A stretch of DNA of 64,000 nt from Nephrocerus scutellatus (lineage: Eukaryota; Arthropoda; Insecta; Diptera; Pipunculidae): assembly GCA_947095585.1 (NCBI GenBank), contig OX352765.1, positions 58,802,920 through 58,866,919 on the forward strand, written 5' to 3'. The position numbers and the translations under genes were made by a program. Under the pieces are notes generated by a model. That model searched no databases. It worked only from the letters and a program-made list of their open reading frames with translations, and had not been told where the DNA came from. Of the stretch, positions 12,216-22,270 are shown piece after piece (position 1 is the first letter of the stretch; each line of letters starts with the position of its first letter).

Positions 12216-12713
12216 CTCGTGCTTCGTGCTCTCGGTTGGTAGTTTACGCTCGCATCGTCGGTTCGCAACGTGGGCGCACCGTGGGACATCGTGGAATTCT
12301 TCCGCCTCGTAGTATATTCGCTCACATCAGGGGCGCAACGTGGGACATCATGGGACTTTTTTCCAGTTCGTAAGATATTCGGTAAGGTTAGGTCTTCTAT
12401 TATTATTTTTATTATTAATTTTTATTTTATTTTATTTTTATTATTACTATATATTTTATTTTTTATTATTACTATTAATTATTATTTTTTAAAATTTCTA
12501 TTCTCCCTTAACCCCAAACAGATAGTGTGGTAAATCTGTCGCGAACGTCATCCTTGGGTCGCGATCGTCTCTGCTCATTCCCCTCTCATTTTATTTTTAT
12601 TTCTATTTAATTATAATTTTTGGAGTTCCGGGTGTCGACACACGGGTCTGCCAGGTTGCTCGGGGATAAATTCCACCGGTCATCCAGAGGGGGACCTTAT
12701 CCGGGTATTTTAA
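12216..12713. other. Non-satellite interruption with AT-rich core
   Basis: This stretch breaks the satellite. It starts with two related segments around GCAACGTGGG (12265 and 12336), each followed by GGACATCRTGG. A strongly AT-rich stretch (about 12395-12500, mostly TTATT/TTTTA) follows, then unique sequence to ~12713. It may be an inserted element fragment; no terminal repeats or coding capacity were identified. Confidence 0.5.
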
Positions 12714-13175
12714 AAAGCGCTAAGAATATACTACGTAGGTCAAGGTGGCGAACAGAAACACTCCAAAGCCCCTCTCCGTTAGCCACAAAATATTATCCCC
12801 ACCTCCAACTATTCGCCCCATCACGTGTTTTCCCATAGGTTCCACGGTAGACCGGTTTGAAAGAACAGTTCTCTCGAACCGATTGCCGGGGGAGGGGGCC
12901 TAAAAAAAACGGCGACCACGCACAGAATCTACTACGTAGGTCAAGGTGGCGAATAGAAACACTTAACCCTTCTACTTTATCCCAAAAAACTGATCAGCCT
13001 CTCCTCCAACTATTCGCCCCAACACGTATTTTCCCACAGGATCCGCAGTAGACCGGTTCGAACCGGTTGCCGAAGATCTCTTAGCCACCTGTGCGGTCAC
13101 CGACCTAAAAACGGGTGACCACGTACAGAATCTACTAAGTAGATCAAAGAGGCATACAGAAATACTCATACTCAT
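12714..13175. repeat. Diverged satellite subunits
   Basis: Same family as 8722-12215, recognised by TACTACGTAGGTCAAGGTGG at ~12729 and ~12939 and by GGTAGACCGGTT at ~12847. Copies are more diverged than in the higher-order units. Confidence 0.8.
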
Positions 13176-13440
13176 AAAAACGCTTTTTAAAAGGAAAAAT
13201 TCCCATCCAACTTAAATTAATAAATTTAGGTTTGCCCCCGCAAATATAAAAGAAAAAACTCCCTTTCCGCAATTAAAAGGAAAAACTTCCCCTTAAAAAT
13301 GCCTTTTAAAAAAAAATTCCCATCTCTAAATCCTTTTTTGTTCTCATTAAAATAATATTCCAGATGACGTGGTTATCTCAAAAGTAGTTGCCACTACTTA
13401 CAATTAAATTTAATTTAGTTTAGTACGGGCCTTCGGACAG
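13176..13440. other. AT-rich spacer with AAAAGGAAAAACTTC-type motifs
   Basis: Satellite boxes are absent. The stretch carries three related motifs of the type CTTTTAAAAGGAAAAATTCCC (around 13183, 13275 and 13300). The reverse complement of this motif occurs near 21418 and 50188 beside gypsy-type fragments, so it is probably a piece of the same dispersed repeat. No coding capacity. Confidence 0.45.
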
Positions 13441-13946
13441 TGCGTTGGTGGTTCGAAGGAACAGTTCTCTCGAACCGGTTGTCGGGGATCTCTTGGCCGC
13501 CAGTGGGGTCGCCGGCGTTTTCCCACTGTATCCACGGTAGACCGGTTTGAAGGAACAGTTCTTTCGAGCCGATTGCCGGGGATCTGCGGCAACCAGCACA
13601 TAATCTACTACATAGATCAAGGTGGCAAACAGAAACTTTCATAAGCCCATCTCCTTTAGCCCAAAAACAAAATCATAACCTCCTCCAACTATTCGCCCCA
13701 TCAAGTGTTTTCCCACAGGATCCACGGTAGACCGGTTCGAAGGAACAGTTCTCTCGAACCGGTTGCTGGGGATCTCTTGGCCGCCAGTGTGGTCGCTGGC
13801 GTTTTTCCACTTTATCCACGGTAGACCGGTTTGAAGGAACAGTTCTTTCGAGCCGATTGCCGGGGATATCTTGGCCGCATATGCGGTCGCCGGCGACCAC
13901 GCCCAGAATCTTCTACATAGGTCAATGTGGCGAACATAAACACTCC
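13441..13946. repeat. Last satellite subunits before the transposon nest
   Basis: Subunits carrying GGTTCGAAGGAACAGTTCT, TTGCCGGGGATC and ATCCACGGTAGACCGG boxes, ending near 13946, where sequence homologous to 18347 onward begins. No gene. Confidence 0.8.
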
Positions 13947-14335
13947 TTCTGCTGCTTCCTGTGGAGTGTAATATTTCGTTCGTCTCGACATTTTCCTAAA
14001 ATATACATTTTTTACATTTTTAAAGAAATATAATTATAATTAACCAATAACATAATAATATAATATACATAATTTTCTTAAAAAAAAAATAATTCTTATT
14101 AGACAAATAACTTACGGCTGTGCACGGAATATTTTTTTACGAACTATCTAACACAAGTCACAAAATTAAACTGTCGTATTTATATTTGGCGGGAAATTTT
14201 GACAAGTAAATGATGTTGAATAATAAAGAAAGTGACAAATCTATAAAAATATGAAAAACATTTAATATTATAGCTCTAAATGGTCCATTTATTTCATGGC
14301 AACATATGTTGCCATACGGTCTCAAAGGATTAATT
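13947..14335 (-). mobile_element. piggyBac-like element, 5' end fragment
   Basis: Homologous to 18347-18730. On the minus strand it holds the first ~12 codons of a piggyBac-type transposase (ATG at 13991, reading MSRR), the AT-rich 5' untranslated part and the terminal region with GTCCATTTATTTCATGGCAAC and GGTCTCAAAGGATTAA. The rest of the transposase is missing; satellite abuts it on the left. It forms one edge of a local duplication that also includes the gypsy-type fragment to its right. Confidence 0.65.
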
Positions 14336-15850
14336 GAGCGCACTGTATTTTATTTTTTTTTAATTTTTTATTTTTTATTTGAGAAGAATTTCCTGAGAAG
14401 AACGAGAAGAATTGTTCAAGAATAATTGTGCGAGAACAATTTTGTTAGAATAATTGTGCGAGAACAACTGTCCGGAACAATTAGCCGGACACCGCCCAAA
14501 AAACCGAAAACTCATTTTATCCACATTTGGCCTACATTCCGCAACCACTTAGACAACTTTTCTCTGCACTACCACATTTTTCACAAAGACAATTTTTCCA
14601 ACCACAACCACAATTTAATAGACATCAACAAGGTATTAATAGTTTTCAACACCTACCAAACAGACCTTTCTCCTCTTCACTTTCGTATTTTGAATGCAAG
14701 GCGAAAAGTGGACAAACATTAAAATTTAATTATTGACACTGGTTCGAATAAGAACTATTTACAACCCTCACTTGCCGTTAAAACCATTCCCAATGAAAAC
14801 AGCTTCTACGGAGGAAATATTAAATTTCGGAAATATTAATTTTCGAAATTAATACGTTAAAAATTAAATTCTTTTTATTAACCTCGTTGGAAACCTTCAA
14901 CGGTATCCTAGGTAACGAAAGCCTAAAAGATTTATCCGCAATAATACACACAAAAGAAAATTATATGGTAATTCAAAATGTTAGAAAAAATCCCAATAAA
15001 ACAGTTCTTTACAGGCTCCGTTAATTCCATAAATATACGAACCGATCATTTAGACAACAACCAAAAACAGGGACTTTTGAATCTTGTTAAAAATTTTCCT
15101 AGCTTATCCAAAGACCCCGATGAAAAACTCACTTATACAACAACAGTGAAAGGAGAAATAAGAACCACGACAGATGACCCTATATATTCGGAACACTATC
15201 CATACCCCATGTCTCTTAAAGACTATGTTACGAATGAAATTCATAACTAATAACAAAATTATCCGACCATCTAAAACTCCTACAATTCACCTGTGTGGAT
15301 TGTACCTAAAAAAACTAAATGCCTCCGGTGAAAAAAAATATGGATTGACAGTGTGACAATTCCTGACAGATATCCCATTCCAGAGATAAATGAAGTTATA
15401 GCTCAACTAGGAAGAGCACATATAGAAGCTAGTGAAAATAAGAATCTAATCCTGCAGAAGTTCTATTTACCGAAAATGCATTCAAAAATGTCCCAAATTG
15501 TAAAACAGTGTACAACTTTCAAAGAACAAAAATATGACCGGCATCCTTTAAAGCCTCTTATTCAACCCACTCCTATACCCGAATATCCAGGACATACCGT
15601 TCTCATATCATTTACTCCACAGAAAAAAATATGCACAGGTCAAAATAATCAACTCAAAAGCAATAGATCATGTTAAGCAAACCCCTTAGAAATCATTAGT
15701 AATCGATAACGAAAAATCATTAAATTCCTTTCTTCTAAAAGATTACCTCAGCAGTAAACGGTCAAATTGAAAGATTTTACTCTACACTTTCAGAAATAGT
15801 GCGTTGCCTAAAAACAGATAATAGTCATATACTAGTTTTGACGACTGTGC
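14336..15850 (+). pseudogene. Gypsy/17.6-type gag-pol remnant A, internally deleted
   Basis: Plus-strand remnant of an errantivirus-like Ty3/Gypsy element. In order: the end of a Gln/Pro-rich Gag (14527-14736), an aspartic protease signature Asp-Thr-Gly at 14735-14743, the start of RT with the segment DDPIYSEHYPYP (15174 on), and TIPDRYPIPEINEVIAQLG at 15353. It then jumps straight into integrase (ASENKNLILQKFYLPKMHS from ~15425; a VIDNEKS-like block near 15700; an IERF-like block near 15755). Everything from the RT catalytic core to the start of integrase is missing. Several stops and frameshifts separate the pieces, so no functional protein is predicted. Confidence 0.8.
14385..14490. repeat. 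GAACAATTGTGCGA minisatellite
   Basis: Imperfect tandem copies of a 14-16 bp motif (GCGAGAACAATTGT and variants). Related runs lie at 18775-18860, 21530-21615, 50035-50105 and 50300-50370, always between or inside gypsy-type gag fragments. It may have arisen within the gag coding sequence of that element. Confidence 0.7.
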
Positions 15851-15854
15851 AGTC

Positions 15855-16385
15855 CGCACATACCTAAAATACGTATCACGTACATCATCATTTACCACGC
15901 GAGGTTATCAGCACACAACGCTGCAGATACTTAAGTTGCGTACACCAGCATTTCCCACGCGACGTTATCAGCCTACAACGCATTACACTACATGAGAGTG
16001 TAATATATTCGTTATCTGTCGGGGTCAGGATTTGCCTTGTGGAGTACAACACATCACAGCCTTCATCAACCTCCTAGGATGGAAGAAACACCAAACCAGA
16101 TAAGTGATAAGCAAATACCATACATGACTTATGTTATGCGTATGGTCTTATCACCAAAATGTAAAATACAAAAACCATAGAGATAAGACGTGTGATATGT
16201 GCATCGTCTTATCACCAATGTAATATACAAGCGCTATATCCCACAAATAGATTTATATGTATATTTAGTCTTAGATTTTTAGTATAAATAAGAGGAAATT
16301 AAATAAAATTGTACTCTTCAAAAAGGTCTTTCTTTGATTGAACTACTGATTCCCCCTATCCAAGGTAAGGGTCATTAGTTTAAAT
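15855..16385 (+). mobile_element. LTR-like segment
   Basis: Follows the gypsy-type integrase remnant. It has a TATAAATA at 16283, a close AATAAA at ~16302 and no ORF. A 60-bp imperfect duplication with CACGCGANGTTATCAGC boxes starts at ~15879 and ~15939, and two GATAAG...CTTATCACC segments lie near 16110-16215. The layout (promoter-like box, poly-A signal, position after integrase) suggests the LTR of the same element or a solo LTR. No second copy in the window proves this and the ends are not defined. Confidence 0.4.
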
Positions 16386-16399
16386 CAAAAAACAAAAAA

Positions 16400-18730
16400 C
16401 ACTTTCAGACCTGAACTTTTGGTTAAGGATGTAGACAAAAGTTTTATATCGTTTTTAGCTAATTTTCAATCAAAATTTAAATCCGGCTACCCCTTGCTGA
16501 GATAGGGGTTGGCAACATATGGTGCCAATTGGACCATGTGGTTGTAATTAATTTTAAAATAACATATATTGATTTTTTAAAATATTTATATTTAATTTAT
16601 TAGTTATAAGTAATAAAATACATAAATAAGTTAAATCATAAATGGAAATTGCACTTTGCGCAAAGTATTCGAGATCTTGCCTTGATAAATAAAATATTAT
16701 AATTAAAATAAAATAGAATACAATGTAACAAAATAAAATAAATTAACTGTATAAATAAATTCAGTAGTATTAGATTTACTGAATATATTATAAAATGTAT
16801 TTTTACCATTCAAACGGAAATTGCACTTGGTACAAAGTATTCTTGATCTCGCTGTGCATCCTGGTCGTTTACATCTAGATGCTGAATGCGATTCTTCAAA
16901 CTTTGGAAGATGGTTAAAACCGTCAAACCGAACATCTAACATTGTCCTCACTTCATGGATGCGTCGGTCGTTTTCATGAGTAAAATCTAAGTAATCAGCT
17001 CTCCGCTTTTTATTAGGCTGTGGGCAAGATTCATTTTAAAATCTGCTCAATGTGTCATTGTTTTTACATTTTTCGATTTGACATTGCTTTTGGTATTCTA
17101 AATAACTTGCGCAAACTGCAAAGTCGATAAAATGTGTAATAATACGTAGAGTTCATTTTTTTGATTTTATAAAGATCCTATAGTAGTGATCAAAAAGATC
17201 TACTCCTCCCATTCGTGCATTGTAGTTTTTCACTATTGATGGTTGTTGAATTTCTACATACTTTTCGACTTTTTTATCCCACCGTTTAACCTCTTCTGTT
17301 TTACCAATCCCACAAAAGTTGGAACCTTGATTGGTTATTTCCTCCGAACTTCCACCTCCTTGTCTCTTCATCATTTTTTATTGTTCCAGCTTCTGTGTCA
17401 GAACAAATAATTGATAGGTCGAAAAGTAATTGTCGAAGTATAATGTATGTCCTATAGATTTAAGGGGGTTCATTAAATGGACCACCACTGGAGAACCCAG
17501 TCCTAATCTTGCACGATCAAAACTTGATATTTCAGTTTGGATCCCCTGAATGGATATCCTGATTTGCCACATAACAAGAACCCCAAGGACAAGGCTTGCC
17601 TTTTATGTACTGTTTGATGTTTAATTTTCCCTTAAACGGTACGATTTGTATATCTACACATAGTGATTCTTCTACTGGATACTCCAAACATCGTCTGCGA
17701 ACACATTCAATCAAAGGCCGTACTTTTATAAATTTATCTTTGCAGTTTGGTGGAATTTTCTGATTGTCAATTACATGAATGTTAGATCTTAACCAGAAAA
17801 ATCTATCCCTCGTCATTACTGATGATAAAGAGCTAACGTCTAATTCGTGACTCCAGTACATTCGGCATTTTGGTACTTTTATAAGGCTCATTAATAAGTG
17901 AATGCCAAAGAACTTCATTATTTCATCAGGTGTTGTATGTTTGAATGAACATTGACTTTATTGAATGGCATACTGTGCAATTTGTTCATACATTTCTGTA
18001 GTAATCTATTTTTTGAATATTTGAAATGGAGTTAGAAGCAGGAATATGATCTGATGCTGTAAATGCAATTTGTGTTGGCTGAAATGGTCGTCGTCTCGGT
18101 TATGTCTTTTTTATCGGTTATTTCTTAATTGCTTTGTTCATGGATAAACTCGATTCTATCAATAGGTAATTGATTGCCATTAAATTCTCATCCTAAGTCC
18201 ATTAAATCCATATCATTGGGCTTTTCTTTGTCATTAACACTTACTACATCTAAAACATTATGACTTTTACATTGCGGGATTTCTTCAATGTCACTGTCTA
18301 CATTTCCTACTAATTCAAAAACGGAATCATCCGCCATAATTAGATCTCCTGGTTCCTGTGGAGTGCAATATTTTGGTCGTCTCGACATTTTCCTAAAATA
18401 TACATTTTTTACATTTTTATAGAAATAAATTATAATTAACCAATAACAAAATAATAATACATAATTTTCGTAGAAAAAATAATTCTTATTAGACAAACAG
18501 TAAGTTATGTGCTGTGCACGGAATATTTTTTTTACGAACTATCTAACACAAATCACACAATTAAACTGTCGTAATTTATATTTGGCGGAAAATTTTGACA
18601 ATAAATGATGTTGAATAATAAAGAAAGAGACAAATCTATAAAAATATGAAAAAAATTTAATATTATAGCTCTAAATGGTCCATTTATTTCATGGCACCGT
18701 ATGTTGCCATACGGTCTCAAAGGATTAATT
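16400..18730 (-). mobile_element. piggyBac-like element, degenerate, approximate extent
   Basis: Contains a broken piggyBac transposase on the minus strand plus terminal regions with related GGCAACATAT...GGTCC blocks in opposite orientation (16512-16540 and 18672-18712). A TTAA lies at 18725-18728 beside GGTCTCAAAGGA and another at 16477-16480, as expected for piggyBac targets. However, homology with the fragment at 20400-21392 runs past the left TTAA to about 16402, so the left end is uncertain. Confidence 0.65.
16703..18388 (-). pseudogene. piggyBac-type transposase pseudogene
   Basis: DDE transposase of the piggyBac (PGBD) family, which would cut and paste the element at TTAA. Read from ATG at 18388: an acidic N-terminal region with MSRRPKYCTP (18388-18188). 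The core follows in separate frames, with VDIQIVPFKGK (first catalytic Asp, ~17660), GHTLYFDNYFSTY (second Asp, ~17420) and GGVDLFDHYYRIF (third Asp, ~17185). A Cys-rich C-terminal zinc domain with CKRPGCTARSRILCTKC lies near 16850. All three aspartates can still be recognised, but stops and frameshifts between 18190 and 16950 break the frame at least four times. Part of the zinc-domain coding is duplicated at 16640-16690. Non-functional. Confidence 0.85.
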
Positions 18731-19975
18731 GAGCGCACTGTATTTTATTTTTTATTTTTTATTTAAGAAGAATTTCCTGAGAAGAACGAGAAGAATTGAT
18801 CAAGAATAATTGTGCGAGAACAATTTTGCGAGAATAATTGTGCGAGAACAACAGTCCGGAACAATTAGCCGGACACCGCCCAAAAAACCGAAAACTCATT
18901 CTATCCACATTTGGCCTACATTCCCCAACCACTAAGACAACTTTTCCCTGCACCACCACATTTTTCACAAAGACAATTTTTCCAAACACAACCACAATTT
19001 AATAGACATCAACAAGGTATTACTAGTTTTCAACACCTACCAAACAGACCTTTCTCCTCTTCACTTTCGTATTTTGAATGCAAGGCGAAAAGTGGACAAA
19101 TATTAAAATTTAATTATTGACACTGGTTCGAATAAGAACTATTTACAACCCTCACTTGCCGTTAAAACCATTCCCAATGAAAACAGCTTCTACGGAGGAA
19201 ATATTAAATTTCGGAAATATTAATTTTCGAAATTAATAAGTTGAAAATTAAATTCTTTTTATTACCCTCGTTGGAAACCTTCAACGGTATCCTAGGTAAC
19301 GAAAGCCTAAAAGATTTATCCGCAATAATACACACAACAACCAAAAACAGGGACTTTTGAATCTTGTTAAAAATTTTCCTAGCTTATCCACAGACCCCGA
19401 TGAAAAACTCACTTATACAACATATATTGTACCTAAAAAAACTAGATGCCTCCGGTGAAAAAAAATATAGATTGACAGTGTGACAATTCCCGACAGATAT
19501 CCCATTCCAGAGATAAATGAAGTTATAGCTCAACTAGAAAGAGCACATAGAGAAGCTAGTGAAAATAAGAATCTAATCCTGCAGAAGTTCTAATTCCCGA
19601 AAATGCATTCAAAAATTTCCCAAATTGTAAAACAGTGTACAACTTTCAAAGAACAAAAATATGACCGGCATCCTTTTAAGCCTCTTATTCAACCCACTCC
19701 TATACCCGAATATCCAGGACATACCGTTCTCATATCATTTACTCTACAGAAAAAAATATGCACAGGTCAAAATAATCAACTCAAAAGCAATAGAACATGT
19801 TAAGCAAACACCTTAGAAATCAGTAGTAATCGATAACGAAAAATCATTAAATTCCTTTCTTCTAAAAGCTCACCTCAGCATTAAACGGTCAAATCGAAAG
19901 ATTTCACTCCACACTTTCAGAAATAGTGCGTTGCCTAAAAACAGAAAATAGTCATATACTAGTTTTGACGACCTT
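18347..19975. repeat. Segmental duplicate of 13947-15850
   Basis: Begins inside the piggyBac N-terminus (TTCCTGTGGAGTG) and runs through the element's end, the AT-rich junction, the minisatellite and the gypsy-type remnant in the same order and orientation as 13947-15850. Because the two copies share a breakpoint inside piggyBac and the same gypsy deletion, they are better explained as a duplicated block than as independent insertions. Divergence by small indels is visible. Confidence 0.75.
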
Positions 19976-20045
19976 CTTTTTAAATCAGTCCAGGAATATA
20001 ATTCAAAAATTCATTCAAAAATGGTCCCGACCACCATGACTTGCA
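18731..20045 (+). pseudogene. Gypsy/17.6-type gag-pol remnant B, internally deleted
   Basis: Same order as remnant A: Gln/Pro-rich Gag end (18911-19120), protease Asp-Thr-Gly starting at 19119, a shortened RT region, then the same RT-to-integrase junction at ~19535 and integrase blocks to 20045 (the EYNSKIHS-like segment lies at ~19995). It has lost two further stretches still present in A (a ~100-bp piece after 19335 and a piece after 19420). It also extends further into integrase than A. Multiple stops; not functional. Confidence 0.78.
18775..18860. repeat. GAACAATTGTGCGA minisatellite, second block
   Basis: Imperfect 14-16 bp repeats matching those at 14385-14490 within the duplicated segment. 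Confidence 0.7.
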
Positions 20046-20400
20046 GATAATTAATAATAGAATGAATGAACAAATTAAAACCAATAACAAACAATTAATA
20101 ATAAACAAATTAATAATCCCAAACCTCGAACAAAGGTGTCTAACGCTTTGTCTAATTTCAGTGCTTCGCCACTTGTAAAAATTGTTGGTATGCTGATAAT
20201 GTAAATTAATTTATTTTTATTAGATGCGAAAATCGCTTTTTATATTCATTTTTTAAATTTTTTCAATCATTCTTAATGTAAATTTGATAAAACAAAAGCG
20301 ATTGCAATATTGGCCTTTGCCCAATTTATAGCATAAATTACATTTATTAATTCTTCTTTAATTACTTGAATTTTATATAATATATAATTTTATACATAAA
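20046..20400. pseudogene. Gypsy-type env and gag scraps in head-to-head arrangement
   Basis: 20046-20110 reads in the plus direction and matches the complement of ~22205-22270 (AATTAATAATAGAATGAATG). From 20126 the orientation flips: the minus strand carries an env-like stretch (20395 to ~20205), then the end of the gag-like stretch (CAAACCTCGAACAAAGGTG complement), as at 21790-22110. The flip indicates an inversion or an inverted second fragment. Nothing intact. Confidence 0.6.
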
Positions 20401-21392
20401 AGGCAAGCCGTGTCCTTGGGGTATAAAAGTGTTCTTGTTATGAGGCAAATCAGGATATCCATTCAGGGGATCCAAACTGAAATATCAAGTTTTGATCGTG
20501 CAAGATTAGGACTGGGTTCTCCAGTGGTGGTCCATTTAATGAACCCCCTTAAATCTATAGGACATACATTATACTTCGAGAATTACTTTTCGACCTATCA
20601 ATTTTTGTTCTGACAAAGAAGCTGGAACAATAAGAAATGATGAAGAGACAAGGAGGAGGAAGTTCGGAGGAAATAACCAATCGAGGTTCCAACTTTTGTG
20701 GGATTGGTAAAACAGAAGAGGTTAAACGGTGAGATAAAAAAGTCAAAAAGTATGTAGAAATTCAACAACCATCAATAGTGAAAACCTACAACGCACGAAT
20801 GGGAGGAGTAGATCTTTTTGATCACTACTAACCAATCGAGGTTCCAACTTTTGTGGGATTGGTAAAAGAGAAGAGGTTAAACGGTGAGATAAAAAAGTCA
20901 AAAAGTATGTAGAAATTCAACAACCATCAATAGTGAAAACCTACAACGCACGAATGGGAGGAGTAGATCTTTTTGATCACTACTATAGGATCTTTAAATC
21001 GAAAAAAAAGCTAGCAGATTTTAAAATGCATTTATTTTATTTTGTTGTATTGTATTCTATTTTATTTTAATTATAATATTTTATTTATCAAGGCAAGATC
21101 TCGAATACTTTGTGCGATGTGCAATTTCCATTTATGATTTAACTTATTTAAGTATTTTATTATTTATAACTAATAAAAATATAAAATAAATATAAATATT
21201 CTAAAAAATCATTATATGTTATTTTAAAATTAATTACAACCACATGGTCCAATTGGCACAATATGTTGCCATCCCCTATCTAAGCAAGGGGTAGCCGGAT
21301 TTAAATTTTGATTTAGATTCTGCAACCAAAAATTAGCTAAAATAATATATAAAAATTTTGTCTACATCCTTAACCAAAAGTTCAGGTCAGAA
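20400..21392 (+). pseudogene. piggyBac transposase fragment with internal duplication
   Basis: Plus-strand copy of the central and 3' parts of the piggyBac relic at 16400-17600. It starts at GGCAAGCCGTGTCCTTGG (the KGKPCPWG region) and passes through the ARLGLGSPVVVHLMNPLKS and HTLYFENYFSTYQ segments, where the second catalytic Asp has become Glu. GGVDLFDHYYRIF follows near 20980. A stretch of ~152 bp is tandemly duplicated (about 20678-20829 and 20830-20980). The terminal region with GGTCCAATTGGCACAATAT follows, with homology to ~21392. Broken by stops; the N-terminus is absent. Confidence 0.75.
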
Positions 21393-21480
21393 ATGGTTAG
21401 TTTTATATTTAGATAGAAGTTTTTCCTTTTAAAAGGCGTTTTTGAAAATTATGGACACGTAAATACAATGAGCTCAATTA
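21393..21480. other. Dispersed spacer motif next to gypsy fragments
   Basis: Holds AGAAGTTTTTCCTTTTAAAAG and GGACACGTAAATACAATGAG. Both recur almost unchanged at 50180-50245 and, in part, reversed at 13180-13310. No coding capacity. Confidence 0.45.
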
Positions 21481-21895
21481 ATTTACATTTAGATGGTAGG
21501 TTTTTCTTTTAAAAGTATTTACCAAAAATTTTTTAGAACAATTGTGCGAGAATATTTGCTCGAGAACTGTGCGAGAACAATTGTGTAAGAATAATTGTCC
21601 GAGAACAATTAGCCTAGACTCGTTTTGGGCTTGTGGAATATTGTTCTGCTTTCTGGGTGGTAATAAATGGTTTACCATTCTGAACATAGGTTGATTAGTA
21701 TTGGCGTGTTGTGATCTATATTGTTGGTTCTCTAACTTAAGACAAGTTTGTAATGCCAGTGGTAAATCTACTAAAACTTTCATTGCTAGCAATCTAAGTA
21801 AATCACCTCCCAAACCTCGAACAAAGGTGTCTAACGCTTTGTCTAATTTCAGTGCTTCGCCACTTGTAAAAATTGTTGGTATGCTGATAATGTAA
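21480..21895 (-). pseudogene. Gypsy-type Gag C-terminal half, fused to env scrap
   Basis: On the minus strand the segment [15 protein letters not shown], then [21 protein letters not shown] (21850 to ~21700), is typical of the capsid-nucleocapsid part of gypsy/17.6-type Gag. It continues into a Gln/Asn/Pro-rich tail and the GAACAATTGTGCGA repeat, and ends at 21478. Upstream on the same strand it joins env-like sequence without an LTR, with a stop close to the join. The 50250-50640 region has the same arrangement. Confidence 0.7.
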
Positions 21896-22270
21896 ATTAA
21901 TTTATTTTTATTGGAAGCGAAAATCGCTTTTTAGCAAATTCAGATAGTTGTTCAACATTTATAAATATATTCATTTTTAAAATTTTTTCAATTATTCTTA
22001 ATTGTAAATTTTTATAAGACAAAAGCGTTTGCAATATTGGCCTTTGCCCAATTTATAGCATAAATTACATTTATCAATTCTTCTTTAATTACTTGAATTT
22101 TATACTTTAATATAGGAATTTCTTCTTCATTGTTTTTTATCATATTTAATATGTTATTTGTTATTTTAGTTATATAATTTGCTAATACGCTAATCATTTC
22201 TTTATTATTAATTGTTTGTTATTGGTTTTAATTTGTTCATTCATTCTATTATTAATTATCTGCAAGTCAT
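21896..22270 (-). pseudogene. Env-like fragment of a gypsy-type element
   Basis: Minus strand 22197-22012 is open and, after a stop or frameshift, continues toward 21896. The composition (long Ile/Asn/Lys-rich helix, then VIYAINWAKANIANAFVLS) resembles the ectodomain of insect errantivirus envelope proteins by general pattern. I rate that as a family-level guess. The N-terminal signal and C-terminal membrane anchor are missing, so nothing here could act as an envelope. Confidence 0.45.

Noticed and set aside
12262..12362. Second primer binding site (GCGCAACGTGGGAC)
   Set aside because: It resembles the tRNA-Lys site only in CAACGTGGG; the leading TGGCGCC is missing, and no LTR borders it.
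8722..13946. CRISPR array
   Set aside because: Repeats are 170-240 bp subunits with diverged copies, not short identical repeats with unique spacers, and there are no cas-like genes; the sequence is eukaryotic.
16477..16480. Firm left TTAA boundary of the piggyBac element
   Set aside because: Homology with the second piggyBac fragment continues past this TTAA to ~16402, so the boundary could not be fixed.
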